DNA of 64,000 bases from Symbiodinium natans (lineage: Eukaryota > Sar > Dinophyceae > Suessiales > Symbiodiniaceae), in assembly GCA_905221605.1 (NCBI GenBank), contig CAJNDS010002786.1, positions 1 through 64,000 of the forward strand. Direction: 5' to 3'. This document shows positions 33,341-45,096 of this stretch, one piece after another. Numbering within the stretch: position 1 is the first letter of the stretch; the number at the start of each line of letters is the position of its first letter. The notes beneath the pieces were generated by a model that ran no database searches, was not told the origin of the DNA, and saw only the letters and a program-made list of their open reading frames with translations. Position numbers and translations under genes: made by a program.

Positions 33341-34162
33341 GGGCTGTTGCACCTGAAGCATTTCACGCTGTGCACACGGCTGGCGGCGCCACGCAAACTG
33401 AGGCATCGGAAGCATGCCCTAAATTACTTAATTCTAAGAGCTTGATGAATACGGCTGCCTTAACAACGTAGCCTAGCAGCTTCTTGGAAGAAGCTGCAGC
33501 CACGACGAATCGTGCGACCAGTAGACTAGATGCTCTTGAGGCAATTTGCTTCACTTGGTATCACTTTCTCCCACGCCTTGAAGCTCCACCTTTCCACCTT
33601 ATTGTGAAAAAATTTCACCGGTGCCCATGAGTTTGTCGACACTTGCGTCGTATATTGAGCAGTCAGCTTGGGCAGCTTGGGCTATGAGGAGGTTGCCAAT
33701 GAAAACATGATCGAGCAAGCTCAATTCATAGTATACATGGTTTGGTTCAGCGTGGTCCATTCGTATTTCGGTTTTATGGTTTCATTTGTCATGCAGTTCA
33801 AGTTAGGCCTGATGTTTCCGAGCACTGTGGCTGCATGCCTACGTAGAGCAGTTGGCACATTCTTCACGATTTTTCGCCCATGCGCCCGGCGTTCTTTCCC
33901 TGCCGTGTTGCGACATTGGCAAAGTGGCATTGCCATGCTTCCGCATTTGGACCGAGAAGCGCTTTTCGAAGCTTCTTGACATGGACGCTAAGGTTAAAAT
34001 TCGCACGAAGGAACAGGGACAATGTGTGCACGCTTCATTTTTGCCCGGTGTCCTTGCCCAAACGACCCTTGCCCCTTCAGCAATGATGTTGAGTGTCCCA
34101 GGTTCGTTGAGACGGGTATGTCGGTAAGCAGGGTTTTCTGAACCAAGAAGAACACCATGTGA
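33341..34162. other. No gene recognised
   Basis: Frames of 63-149 codons on both strands. This may be the worn remainder of the LINE, but no reverse-transcriptase signature was seen. Confidence 0.3.
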
Positions 34163-34272
34163 ACATATGGGGGCTTTACGACAATAAGGGACTTCCAATA
34201 TAGACCCCACATAGTAGGATTCCGGTATACACAGGATCCCAATCAGGTGCCTTATCGTAGGAACCCCCATAT
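34163..34272. mobile_element. MITE family A, copy 2
   Basis: The left end CATATGGGGG, then TTTACGACAATAAGG, is mirrored on the right: inverse of CATATGGGGG, then CTACGATAAGG. It is 110 bp and non-coding. Confidence 0.7.
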
Positions 34273-34599
34273 GGTGACCGTGGCACAAGCTGGACCTGTT
34301 CTGACTTGAACTTGCGCCCCAGGTGCCAGGTTTGGAAGCCTCACCAAAGCAGCGTCTTGTTAGACAGCTTGGCCATGATTGGTTCCATAGCCTTTGACAA
34401 ACTATGACGGCTTGAACACTTGCGCACTAGTTTCGGACACATCTCATGTTTTGGACGTTTTGGCACTGGAACCCCGGAAAAGCTGGACATGTGTGGACCT
34501 GACAGTGCCAAGGTGAAGGCTGAGGAGGCGCAGGTTAACGATCGGCCTGCGTGGTTGCGACGTGTGGGGGAGCGGCCAGGGTCAGGGTGGGCTGCATCG

Positions 34600-35645
34600 T
34601 CTTGGATGACATCACGCATCGATCTTACCTGAGATTGCTTTCCAGGAGCCGTTTGATGCTGTGGACCTCTCTGCACGGAGCCGGCTGCAGGCGTTGGTGC
34701 TTGTGAGAGCAATGTGTTTGAGGCATTTGATCTCTGCAGCCGCTTTGCAAGAGGAGATGGGCAAGCGACGTGACCGGTTGGCTCGGCAGTTGCGAGCGCT
34801 TCGGGAAGCCCAGGCCGTGGTTGTGAGCATCTTCACTTCGATCTTGAAACGATGCTGCTTCACGATGTTGAGTGTCGCGAGTGGTTTGCATGTCAACATG
34901 TCGGTGATACAAATGTGCAGCCGTAATTGTTGCAGCTGTTGGTGCAGGCAGCGGATCCTGAGTCGCTTGGCTGTTGCAACAGACTCCCGGCATTAGAAAT
35001 TGACATGAACCGACATATTCGCATAAATTGACATGAAAGACGCAGTGGCATCCGGAGAGCTTCGACAACGCGACGCGACACAGACGAAATCAGGTCCGTC
35101 ATCTCGACGGAGTTGGAGGATGTTCAAGCGCATCTGGGCAGCGGATGGAGTGGAACCGTACTTAAGCAGCCCACGGTTTGTGCTGGAAGCTTCATTCTTG
35201 AAAGCGCGGTCCTGCTCAGCATTCTCATGTCTTTCGGACTAAAGGGTTGCCCGCAAGGACAGAGCGTTTCGGTTTCAAGAAGCAAGAAGCAGAGGCATCT
35301 GGAAGTGGCAGAGAGGCGGCTTCGAGACCATCGTGAGCTGAACCTTGACGCAAGCAGGGAGGAAAGTTGAAGGTAGGAGTTGCAAGAGCCTTGTATGGTC
35401 AAGCCCAGGCACGTGCAGTGACAACTCTTCTGCTCGGTGCTTTGATGTTTTTTGCTCCTAGTTTGGCAGTTCATGCTCTAGCCACTGATTCGCATTTCGT
35501 TCTTCGCCTGGCAGCGTCACAGGGTCCAATTAGTGGGAAGTGTAAGGGCACGCATGCAAGCCTCATGGCATCTGAATTGGCTGGACCTTGCCGTGCCGAG
35601 GATCCAGCAGAGGTCAGCCGCCCGAAGGGAGCACCAAGACCATGA
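34600..35645 (+). CDS. Putative exons, function unknown
   Basis: Plus-strand segments with protein-like composition: about 34645-34830 (AVDLSARSRLQALVLVRAM, then EEMGKRRDRLARQLRALREA, a basic amphipathic helix); about 35095-35370 (ILESAVLLSILMSFGLKG, then KKQRHLEVAERRLRDHRE); and 35367-35645. Splice joints were not resolved and no family was recognised. The unit lies immediately upstream of the six-copy array. Confidence 0.25.
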
Positions 35646-35855
35646 CAGAGAAAACAAAGCATTGTTGAACGTGCCTGGGCAGTGCTGCAATTAGTTGCGC
35701 ATGGCCTATGTGTGGGACAATACTGTAAGAATGAGAATGGTAAACTGATCAGCCGCGTGCAGTGCAAGCCCCGAGCCATCAAAGCTAAAAAACAAATCGC
35801 CTGTCCAGGAGCTAGCAATCTCAGGTGCCGTGTGACCTGTGAGATTTGTAGATGA

Positions 35856-35859
<4 letters not shown>

Positions 35860-35895
<36 letters not shown>

Positions 35896-35897
35896 TT
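35860..35897. repeat. (TG)n inside array unit 1
   Basis: About 18 TG units at the same position in the unit where unit 3 has (GTTT)n. Units 2, 4, 5 and 6 have neither. Confidence 0.9.
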
Positions 35898-37733
35898 GCT
35901 CTCCGAAGTTGGATTGAAGCCGTCGACCAGAGCCGTTTGCAGCAAAGGGACTGTTCACACTGCGCAAGGCTTTTTGCTGAAGGCTTGCAGACAGTTTGTT
36001 TTGGGCAGTTGTTTTGGCAAGCTGTTGCGTCGAGTTTTGGGGTCAATGTCCTTGAGAGGCATCATGCCAGAGACCATGGAGATCAGTGACGCCGCGAAGT
36101 CTGGGGACGGAACTACGACCAACGCATCATCCCCGGTGTGTTTAGTGAGTACATTGTTCAATAATATGCGGGGTGCTGAGTGGCAGCCCTTTGCTTGGCG
36201 CAGTATTGATGTGGTGCCAGCATAGGTTGGCATCAAGATGACGGGCACCTTCCAGTGTCACCGACCTACGATGACTGACGGAAACGTGAAGGGGTGCTGA
36301 CCTGCGTGATCGTGCCAATTGGGCCACTATCGAGGCCCGGAGTGCCGTCAGAAGTTCGACTCTGAGAAGGCTTCGCATGCAAGTTTTGGGGCGCAACTGA
36401 CTGTCTTGAGAGTTGCATGCATGCGGCAACAGGCGAAGCAGCTGCACTGGAAGTTCATCCATGACCCGAACAGGTCCCGAATCGTTGCCGAGCTGTCGCT
36501 TGTGTCGACGTTGTCATCGTGATGGGTCTGTTGTTGCTGTCGTGTCACGCTTCTGCGAGGCACCAGGAAGACTGAGCACGTGGCTTTCTGAGCAGCTCCC
36601 GCGCAAGCTTTAAACCCGGCGAAGCCTTGACCTTCATTGCCAGCTGGGCTTTGAGGGACGATGTGCTTTCGCTTTTTCAGTTGTGTGTCGTATGGTACGG
36701 ATGCTCGAGCCCCCGAATCAGTGGCTCCCTGAGCACCTGGCATCTACCGCAAGACCATCAGCCATGTGTGGCGCCGACGACAAAACAAGTCGCTGCTCTA
36801 GGAGCCATTTGCGGTGCCGCGTGACACCCCGAAGTTGGATTGAAGCCGTCGACCACAGCCATTTTCAGAAAAGGGACTGTTCACACTGCGCAAGGCTGTT
36901 TGCTGAAGGCTTGAAGACAGTTTGTTTTGGGCAGTTGTTTTGGCAAACTGTTGCTTCGCTGTTTTGGGGTCAATGTCCTTCAGAGGCATCATGCCGGAGA
37001 CCATGGAGATCAGTGATGCCGCGAAGTCTGGGGACGGAACTACGACCAACGCATCATCCCCGGTGTGTTTAGTGAGTACATTGTTCAATAATATGCGGGG
37101 TGCTGAGTGGCAGCCCTTTGCTTGGCGCAGTATTGATGTGGTGTGAGCATAGGTTGGCATCAAGATGACGGGCACCTTCCAGTGTCACGGACCTACGATG
37201 ACTGACGGAAAGGTGAAGGGGTGCTGACCTGCATGATCGTGCCAATTGGCCCACAATCGAGGCCCTGAGTGCCGTCAGAAGTTCGACTCTGAGAAGGCTT
37301 CGCATGCAAGTTTTGGGGTGCAACTGACTGCTTTGAGTATGCATGTGCCGATGGCTGGATATGGTTAGTGTGGCAACAGGCGAAGCAGCTGCACTGGAAG
37401 TTCATCCATGACCCGAACAGGTCCCGAATCGTTGCCGAGCTGTCGCTTGTGTCGATGTTGTCATCGTGATGGGTCTGTTGTTGCTGTCGTGTCACGTTTC
37501 TGCGAGGCACCAGGAGGACTGAGAACACGGCTTTCTGAGCAGCTCCCGCGCAAGCTTTAGAACCGGCGAAGCCTTGACCTTCATTGCCAGCTGGGCTTTG
37601 AAGGACGCATCTACCGCAAGACCATCAGCCATGTGTGGCGCCGACGACAAAACAAGTCGCTGCTCTGGGAGCCATTTGCGGTGCCGCGTGACCAGTGAGA
37701 CTTGTAGAAGAACCTAGGATCAGCGAAGCGTTT

Positions 37734-37822
37734 TTTGTTTGTTTGTTTGTTTGTTTGTTTGTTTGTTTGTTTGTTTGTTTGTTTGTTTGTTTGTTTGTTT
37801 GTTTGTGTGTGTGTGTGTGTTG
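37734..37822. repeat. (GTTT)n-(GT)n inside array unit 3
   Basis: About 17 GTTT units followed by about nine GT, ending just before GCACCCCGAAGTTGG. It is flanked on the left by about 40 bp (CAGTGAGACTTGTAGAAGAAC) that is present in units 1 and 3 and missing from the other units. Confidence 0.92.
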
Positions 37823-40800
37823 CACCCCGAAGTTGGATTGAAGCCGTCGACCACAGCCATTTTCAGAAAAGGGACTGTTCACACTGCGCAAGGCTGTTTG
37901 CTGAAGGCTTGAAGACAGTTTGTTTTGGGCAGTTGTTTTGTGTTGCTTCCCTACTTTTGGGTCAATGTCTGAAGAGGCATCATGCCGGAGACCATGGAGA
38001 TCAGTGATGCCGCGAAGTCTGGGGACGGAACTACGACCAACGCATCATCCCCGGTGTGTTTAGTGAGTACATTGTTCAATAATATGCGGGGTGCTGAGTG
38101 GCAGCCCTTTGCTTGGCGCAGTATTGATGTGGTGTGAGCATAGGTTGGCATCAAGATGACGGGCACCTTCCAGTGTCACGGACCTACGATGACTGACGGA
38201 AAGGTGAAGGGGTGCTGACCTGCATGATCGTGCCAATTGGCCCACAATCGAGGCCCGGAGTGCCGTCAGAAGTTCGACTCTGAGAAGGCTTCGCATGCAA
38301 GTTTTGGGGCGCAACTGACTGTCTTGAGAGTTGCATGCATGCGGCAACAGGCGAAGCAGCTGCACTGGAAGTTCATCCATGACCCGAACAGGTCCCGAAT
38401 CGTTGCCGAGCTGTCGCTTGTGTCGATGTTGTCATCGTGATGGGTCTGTTGTTGCTGTTGTGTCACGCTTCTGCGAGGCACCAGGAGGACTGAGAACATG
38501 GGTTTCTGAGCAGCTCCCGCGCAAGCTTTAGGACCGGCGAAGCCTTGACCTTCATTGCCAGCTGGGCTTTGAGGGACGATGTGCTTTCGCTTTTTCAGTT
38601 GTGTGTCGTATGGTACGGATGCTCGAGCCCCCGAATCAGTGGCTCCCTGAGCACCTGGCATCTACCGCAAGACCATCAGCCATGTGTGGCGCAGACGACA
38701 AAACAAGTCGCTGCTCTAGGAGCCATTTGCGGTGCCGCGTGACACCCCGAAGTTGGATTGAAGCCGTCGACCACAGCCATTTTCAGAAAAGGGACTGTTC
38801 ACACTGCGCAAGGCTGTTTGCTGAAGGCTTGAAGACAGTTTGTTTTGGGCAGTTGTTTTGGCAAACTGTTGCTTCGCTGTTTTGGGGTCAATGTCCTTCA
38901 GAGGCATCATGCCGGAGACCATGGAGATCAGTGATGCCGCGAAGTCTGGGGACGGAACTACGACCAACGCATCATCCCCGGTGTGTTTAGTGAGTACATT
39001 GTTCAATAATATGCGGGGTGCTGAGTGGCAGCCCTTTGCTTGGCGCAGTATTGATGTGGTGCCAGCATAGGTTGGCATCAAGATGACGGGCACCTTCCAG
39101 TGTCACCGACCTACGATGACTGACAGAAAGGTGAAGGGGTGCTGACCTGCATGATCGTGCCAATTGGCCCACAATCGAGGCCCTGAGTGCCGTCAGAAGT
39201 TCGACTCTGAGAAGGCTTCGCATGCAAGTTTTGGGGTGCAACTGACTGCTTTGAGTATGCATGTGCCGATGGCTGGATATGGTTAGTGCGGCAACAGGCG
39301 AAGCAGCTGCACTGGAAGTTCATCCATGACCCGAACAGGTCCCGAATCGTTGCCGAGCTGTCGCTTGTGTCGACGTTGTCATCGTGATGGGTCTGTTGTT
39401 GCCGTCGTGTCACGCTTCTGCGAGGCACCAGGAAGACTGAGCACGTGGCTTTCTGAGCAGCTCCCGCGCAAGCTTTAAACCCGGCGAAGCCTTGACCTTC
39501 ATTGCCAGCTGGGCTTTGAGGGACGATGTGCTTTCGCTTTTTCAGTTGTGTGTCGTATGGTACGGATGCTCGAGCCCCCGAATCAGTGGCTCCCTGAGCA
39601 CCTGGCATCTACCGCAAGACCATCAGCCATGTGTGGCGCCGACGACAAAACAAGTCGCTGCTCTAGGAGCCATTTGCGGTGCCGCGTGACACCCCGAAGT
39701 TGGATTGAAGCCGTCGACCACAGCCATTTTCAGAAAAGGGACTGTTCACACTGCGCAAGGCTGTTTGCTGAAGGCTTGAAGACAGTTTGTTTTGGGCAGT
39801 TGTTTTGGCAAACTGTTGCTTCGCTGTTTTGGGGTCAATGTCCTTCAGAGGCATCATGCCGGAGACCATGGAGATCAGTGATGCCGCGAAGTCTGGGGAC
39901 GGAACTACGACCAACGCATCATCCCCGGTGTGTTTAGTGAGTACATTGTTCAATAATATGCGGGGTGCTGAGTGGCAGCCCTTTGCTTGGCGCAGTATTG
40001 ATGTGGTGCCAGCATAGGTTGGCATCAAGATGACGGGCACCTTCCAGTGTCACCGACCTACGATGACTGACGGAAAGGTGAAGGGGTGCTGACCTGCATG
40101 ATCGTGCCAATTGGCCCACAATCGAGGCCCGGAGTGCCGTCAGAAGTTCGACTCTGAGAAGGCTTCGCATGCAAGTTTTGGGGTGCAGCTGACTGCTTTG
40201 AGAGTTGCATGCATGTGCCGATGGCTGGATATGGTTAGTGCGGCGGCAACAGGCGAAGCAGCTGCACTGGAAGTTCATCCATGACCCGAACAGGTCCCGA
40301 ATCGTTGCCGAGCTGTCGCTTGTGTCGATGTTGTCATCGTGATGGGTCTGTTGTTGCTGCTGTGTCACGCTTCTGCGAGGCACCAGGAGGACTGAGAACA
40401 CGGCTTTCTGAGCAGCTCCCGCGCAAGCTTTAAAACCGGCGAAGCCTTGACCTTCATTGCCAGCTGGGCTTTGAGGGACGATGTGCTTTCGCTTTTTCAG
40501 TTGTGTGTCGTATGGTACGGATGCTCGAGCCCCCGAATCAGTGGCTCCCTGAGCACCTGGCATCTACCGCAAGACCATCAGCCGTGTGTGGCGCCGACGA
40601 CAAAACAAGTCGCTGCTCTAGGAGCCATTTGCGGTGCCGCGTGGCACCCCGAAGTTGGATTGAAGCCGTCGACCACAGCCATTTTCAGAAAAGGGACTGT
40701 TCACACTGCGCAAGGCTGTTTGCTGAAGGCTTGAAGACAGTTTGTTTTGGGCAGTTGTTTTGGCAAACTTTTGCTTCGCTGTTTTGGGGTCAATGTCCTT

Positions 40801-41575
40801 CAGAGGCATCATGCCGGAGACCATGGAGATCAGTGATGCCGCGAAGTCTGGGGACGGAACTACGACCAACGCATCATCCCCGGTGTGTTTAGTGAGTACA
40901 TTGTTCAATAATATGCGGGGTGCTGAGTGGCAGCCCTTTGCTTGGCGCAGTATTGATGTGGTGCCAGCATAGGTTGGCATCAAGATGACGGGCACCTTCC
41001 AGTGTCACCGACCTACGATGACTGACGGAAAGGTGAAGGGGTGCTGACCTGCATGATCGTGCCAATTGGCCCACAATCGAGGCCCGGAGTGCCGTCAGAA
41101 GTTCGACTCTGAGAAGGCTTCGCATGCAAGTTTTGGGGTGCAGCTGACTGCTTTGAGAGTTGCATGCATGTGCCGATGGCTGGATATGGTTAGTGCGGCG
41201 GCAACAGGCGAAGCAGCTGCACTGGAAGTTCATCCATGACCCGAACAGGTCCCGAATCGTTGCCGAGCTGTCGCTTGTGTCGATGTTGTCATCGTGATGG
41301 GTCTGTTGTTGCTGTCGTGTCACGCTTCTGCGAGGCACCAGGAAGACTGAGCACGTGGCTTTCTGAGCAGCTCCCGCGCAAGCTTTAAATCCGGCGAAGC
41401 CTTGACCTTCATTGCCAGCTGGGCTTTGAGGGACGATGTGCTTTCGCTTTTTCAGTTGTGTGTTGTATGGGTACGGACGCTCGAGCCCCCGAATCAAGTG
41501 GCTCCCTGAGCACCTGGCATCTACCACAAGACCATCAGCCATGTGTGGCGACGGCGACAAAACAAGTCGCTAGGA

Positions 41576-42113
41576 GACCATGAGTGATGTGCGGTGCAAT
41601 GCAATGATCATGAAGCAAGGCACCATTTTTGCGGCCTATTCATATTTGGTTGATGTCGCTATGAGCCGGTCATTTGGCAATTCTTCAGCTTGTGGGTAGA
41701 TTACTGTTCGTGTCGGACGCCAGCCGGTCTGTCGTAGGTGCCTGACGTGAACGTAACGTGGGATTTACAGACTTGACCTTTCTTGCAGAGTGTTGGTTTC
41801 GCTTTGTCGGGGTACGTCAGCGTGATTCGGTGGTTCGGCGCCGCTCCGGAGTTGCCATGGGCGACAAGACCTCGGAGGCCGAATGATGCCGGCACGAAAG
41901 GAAAGCTTTCTTTCGGCCTGCTAAAGTCGTAGAGTCTCTCAGGCCAGCATACTTGTAAAGTAGGGTCTGAAGATGTCTTGGTTGATGTCTGATGCTTGTT
42001 TCCTTTGGATATTTGTACAGACTTCCAGGTTGAGGAGCTCTCGCCCTCTCTGTTTCCGAAATCAACACCAGGCCAAGTGGACAGTGAGTGACTCCTCCAA
42101 TCGACGACATAAC
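41576..42113. other. No supported gene
   Basis: A 202-codon minus frame (41701-42309) is open but runs through the MITE at its start. Its lower part (ESFPFVPASFGLRGLV, HRITLTYPDKAKP) could be an exon, but nothing supports it further. Confidence 0.25.
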
Positions 42114-42272
42114 TTGGGATGCTCCCAAATTCTACTACCAGTCCTTCATAGGGATCACAGTACCCCCTAATTACAATCCCTATCAAGGACTGTACTGAAT
42201 AGGGAGTATAGTGCCCCCCCCTGTACGTAAAATCCCTATCAAGGACTGTTCGTATAAGGGGGAACATCCCAA
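42114..42272. mobile_element. MITE family B, 159-bp copy
   Basis: TTGGGATGCTCCC at the left, inverse TTGGGATGTTCCCCC at the right. The internal motif AATCCCTATCAAGGACTGT occurs twice on the right half and its relative GTCCTTCATAGGGAT on the left. It is longer than the 93-bp copy at 9939-10031 because the internal block is duplicated. Confidence 0.65.
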
Positions 42273-42351
42273 GATATGACCCACTACAGCACCCTGCAGG
42301 CCAGCCCAAGGCCGGTGAATTTGATGAGGACTGTGCTGCAAGAAGGGCCCC

Positions 42352-42528
42352 TAGGGTTTAGGGTTTAGGGTTTAGGGTTTAGGGTCCCAAGGGGGGCCAT
42401 CGCAAGAACTTGCGTTGGGGGCTTGGGCTGGAGTGCGCGTGCGAGTGTGAGGGTGTCGACATCCCCAAGTTGGAGGCCCTGCTGAAGGACTTGCCGATGC
42501 GTTTTAGGGTTTAGGGTTTAGGGTTTGG
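42352..42528. repeat. Two telomere-like tracts (TTTAGGG)
   Basis: About five perfect TTTAGGG units at 42352-42385 and three to four more at 42502-42528. Confidence 0.85.
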
Positions 42529-42971
42529 CTTGCAGGATTCAGGGTTTCGTAGCTGTAGCGCGAGAGTAGCCTGCCAAAGTGGTTCGGGTATTGGTAACTA
42601 ACAAACGTCAAGAGAAAATACAGGTTTTATTCCTAGAGGACATGTAGAGGAAAATGTGGAACGAAGTAGGAGGGCCGATTCTATTAAACCATAGGAGATA
42701 TGAACGAGAAGAGGACTTGTACTCAGATCTGAGAAAAGGGGCGAGACGGAGAGAGCGAGCCCCTGAATTTGCACAGGGATCTCTCCATGCCCCAACGAAG
42801 GAAAGAGGCGGGGAGGGTTCCTCAGGGGGGCCCTTCATGTCCAGCAGAAGAAGAAGTGAAGTACCCGTGCAAGCTATAGATAAAGTGGAGGTTTTTCTAT
42901 GAATGTATAGAGGCGAGGAAGCTGGGGAACCATTAGGAAGTGCGCTGACAATAACTACCTCCAACAATGAA

Positions 42972-43037
42972 TTGAGGGTTTAGGGTTCAGGGTCGAAATG
43001 TAGGGGGTTTAGGGTTTAGGGTTTAGGGTTTAGGGTA
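42972..43037. repeat. Telomere-like tract (TTTAGGG)
   Basis: TTTAGGGTTCAGGG, a short interruption, then five TTTAGGG units. Confidence 0.85.
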
Positions 43038-43940
43038 TCCCTACAGAGGTTCTGAGGCAACCGAGGCTCTCCCATAAAACATGGAGGAATGAGAGGCTCT
43101 CCGATCAAAACGTGCGGAAAGAAAGGTTTCCGACTTAAATATCGAGGTAATAAAGGTATTTCGATGACCGAGAAAACAGCAATGATGCAGACCCAGAATG
43201 AGTGTAGGGCTGAAGTTTTAGTTTAGGGTATTCCAAGACAGGAACACCGAGGAAGTAGAGACTTTCATATTCATGTATAGAGGAAATAGAGGGTTTCCTG
43301 TTCAAACATTAAAAGGTTTCCTATGAAAAGTGGAGGAAATACAGGTTTCCCGAAAAATAAAGGTATCAGGATAGAGAAATGGAGGTTTGAAGTCAAGAGA
43401 AAATGGAGGAGTTTTTCTTGAAACCTTAGAAGAGATAAGGCAGACAAATTTACTAGGTAGGCCCTTGGGACATTTACAGTGTCCCTTATTGGGTTTAAGA
43501 GGGTCATCTTCAGGAATATTTTTCAGAGGGTTTTCAGGGCCATCCTAGTTTAGGGTTTACTGTAGAGATTAGGGTAACCCCCGTTGTCCTGTCCTACCCC
43601 TGTTTGACTTTGTCTCAGGTCACCAAGCTGCATTGCGGGCAAGTTTGGTTATGCAACGTGCAAGAACCCAAAGAACCGAAAACACCAGAGCCAAAACACA
43701 AAACCCAACAACATCCCAGGACTTGTTCAGAACTCTTGGAGTAGCCAGTAAAAAAGTCTTGGAAATTGTGTTTCTTGCTTTTTTATTGGACTAAATTTGT
43801 GGCGAGGCTTCCGCACCGACGCATTTACCCTCCCCGCAAACCACCCCAAACCCGCGCACCCCGCGCAACCCCTTTCCCCAACCTATGCCGCCCCTCACCA
43901 AACCACCCAAATCCCAAAACAAACAACAGAAACACACGGA
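43038..43940. other. No gene; repeated GAGGAAAT/AAAGG-type motifs
   Basis: 43040-43440 has many related short motifs (GAGGAAATAGAGG, GGAGGAAATACAGG, GGTTTCCTATGAAAA) that look like a worn minisatellite. No coding region is supported. Confidence 0.35.
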
Positions 43941-43950
43941 GCCTCATCCC

Positions 43951-44795
43951 ATGGCCTTCTATGGCCAGTGCTCCAACTACCTACCTACGTGCACGAAGTG
44001 TTGCCAAGAAAGAAATGATGCTCTTGCGATGCAGGACTACATATTCTCACAGAGCATCGGCACCTTGAATCCGCCTAAGTTTGGCAAAGTTCTGGCTGCC
44101 AAGAAAGTCAGGCCGGGAAGCCCTCATTGCTAGCGATTTCTTCGCGCCGCTTTCTTGCCAGGGACAGCGAAGAACACCTTTGCGTCCTCTACACAGTTGA
44201 GTCCAGTGGGCCGGCTGACAGGCGCGTTTTGGGAAAACGGCGCGTGGGTACGTCCTGAGGTACCCCTTTTTATACACCCCAAATAGGATAGAATCCCCTG
44301 AAAGGGACCCCCAAGAAGGGTACCCCTACTTCCGGAAGCCCCCAAACAAGGTTGACATTTCTGAGGTGCGCAGGTGTATGTGCTGTTGTCACGAAGGCCG
44401 CTGACACTTGAGGGCTATTGAGGGCTGGCTGCGAGTGACGAAGTCAATAAAAGTACAGGCGCCATCAAGTACATGGGCAGGGCTAGATCCTGCTTGGCAA
44501 ACAGGTTGGGGCCATTTGGATCGTGGAGGGTGGCAAAGTGCGGTCTTCTCCAGGTCTGGTGATCAAGGTTTCGGTAGATGATTATGAACAGGATCGGGAT
44601 GTTGGAATGTTGGCCTTGAAAGCTAAGGCAAAGCCACGAAAAGACAAATCCCCACGGAACATGGAATCCGAATCCGCATATGCGGAGCTCGGAGCGAGGC
44701 CACCATACATGGCGGCCGTCGATGAAGAGTCTGAAGCGTTCGAGGAAGTTGCATATGTCAGTGATTACATGAGCATTTCAAGAGCACCACCCTGA
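43951..44795 (+). CDS. Putative exons, function unknown
   Basis: Two plus-strand segments look protein-coding. 43951-44120 begins with ATG and reads MAFYGQCSNYLPTCTKCCQE, then FSQSIGTLNPPKFGKVLAAK. 44523-44795 reads LVIKVSVDDYEQDRDVGML, then ALKAKAKPRKDKSPRN and EAFEEVAYVSDYMSI, and ends in a stop. The paired cysteines (C.....TKCC) in the first could be structural. A MITE copy (44245-44350) lies between them, as would fit an intron. No family was recognised, and the joints were not resolved. Confidence 0.3.
44245..44350. mobile_element. MITE family A, copy 3
   Basis: The right end, reverse complemented, reads GGGGGCTTCCGGAAGTAG then GGGTACCCTTCTTGGGGG, which matches the family A consensus closely. 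The left end (GTACGTCCTGAGGTACCCC) is more worn. Confidence 0.6.
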
Positions 44796-45045
44796 TGACA
44801 GCTTCCGGGTGGCTGTTACGTCGAGAAGCACAGTCGGAGGCAAAAACACGCACAGCTGCCAGTCATGCGAGTTCGCATTGGAGGGAAGGAGGGCGGAAGG
44901 AGGGTGAGGGTTTGCCTTGCACAACAGGCACGTGAGACAGAGAGAGAGGCGGTGACTGTCGGCCCATTTTTCACCCAGAGGACGGACTGAGGTTCTGGGC
45001 GCGCCTGTGCGCGCGGGGGGCCCCCGGGTCCCTCAAGCCCTGTAG

Positions 45046-45055
45046 AAGAAGAAGA

Positions 45056-45092
<37 letters not shown>
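45046..45092. repeat. (AAG)n-(AG)n microsatellite
   Basis: Five AAG units followed by about 16 AG units. A second GA-rich purine tract lies at 45300-45345. Confidence 0.9.

Positions 45093-45096
<4 letters not shown>

Larger units (their letters stand above)
35700..41575. repeat. Six-unit tandem array, about 920-1,000 bp per unit
   Basis: The anchor GAAGTTGGATTGAAGCCGTC occurs at 35905, 36831, 37829, 38749, 39696 and 40651. Units 2, 4, 5 and 6 are nearly identical. Unit 3 lacks about 80 bp near 37600 and has a microsatellite. Unit 1 and its left flank are more diverged. Copies 2-6 share a TGA and a 1-base gain relative to unit 1. Unit 1 therefore alone keeps a 128-codon plus frame (35839-36225), ending in the conserved stretch EISDAAKSGDGTTTNASSPV. 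Minus-strand frames of 125-223 codons recur but are unrecognised. The array ends by divergence near 41575. Confidence 0.95.

Noticed and set aside
40889-41560. 223-codon minus-strand frame in the last array unit as a gene
   Set aside because: Equivalent frames in other units are broken at different points and no domain is visible. Openness is not conserved across copies.
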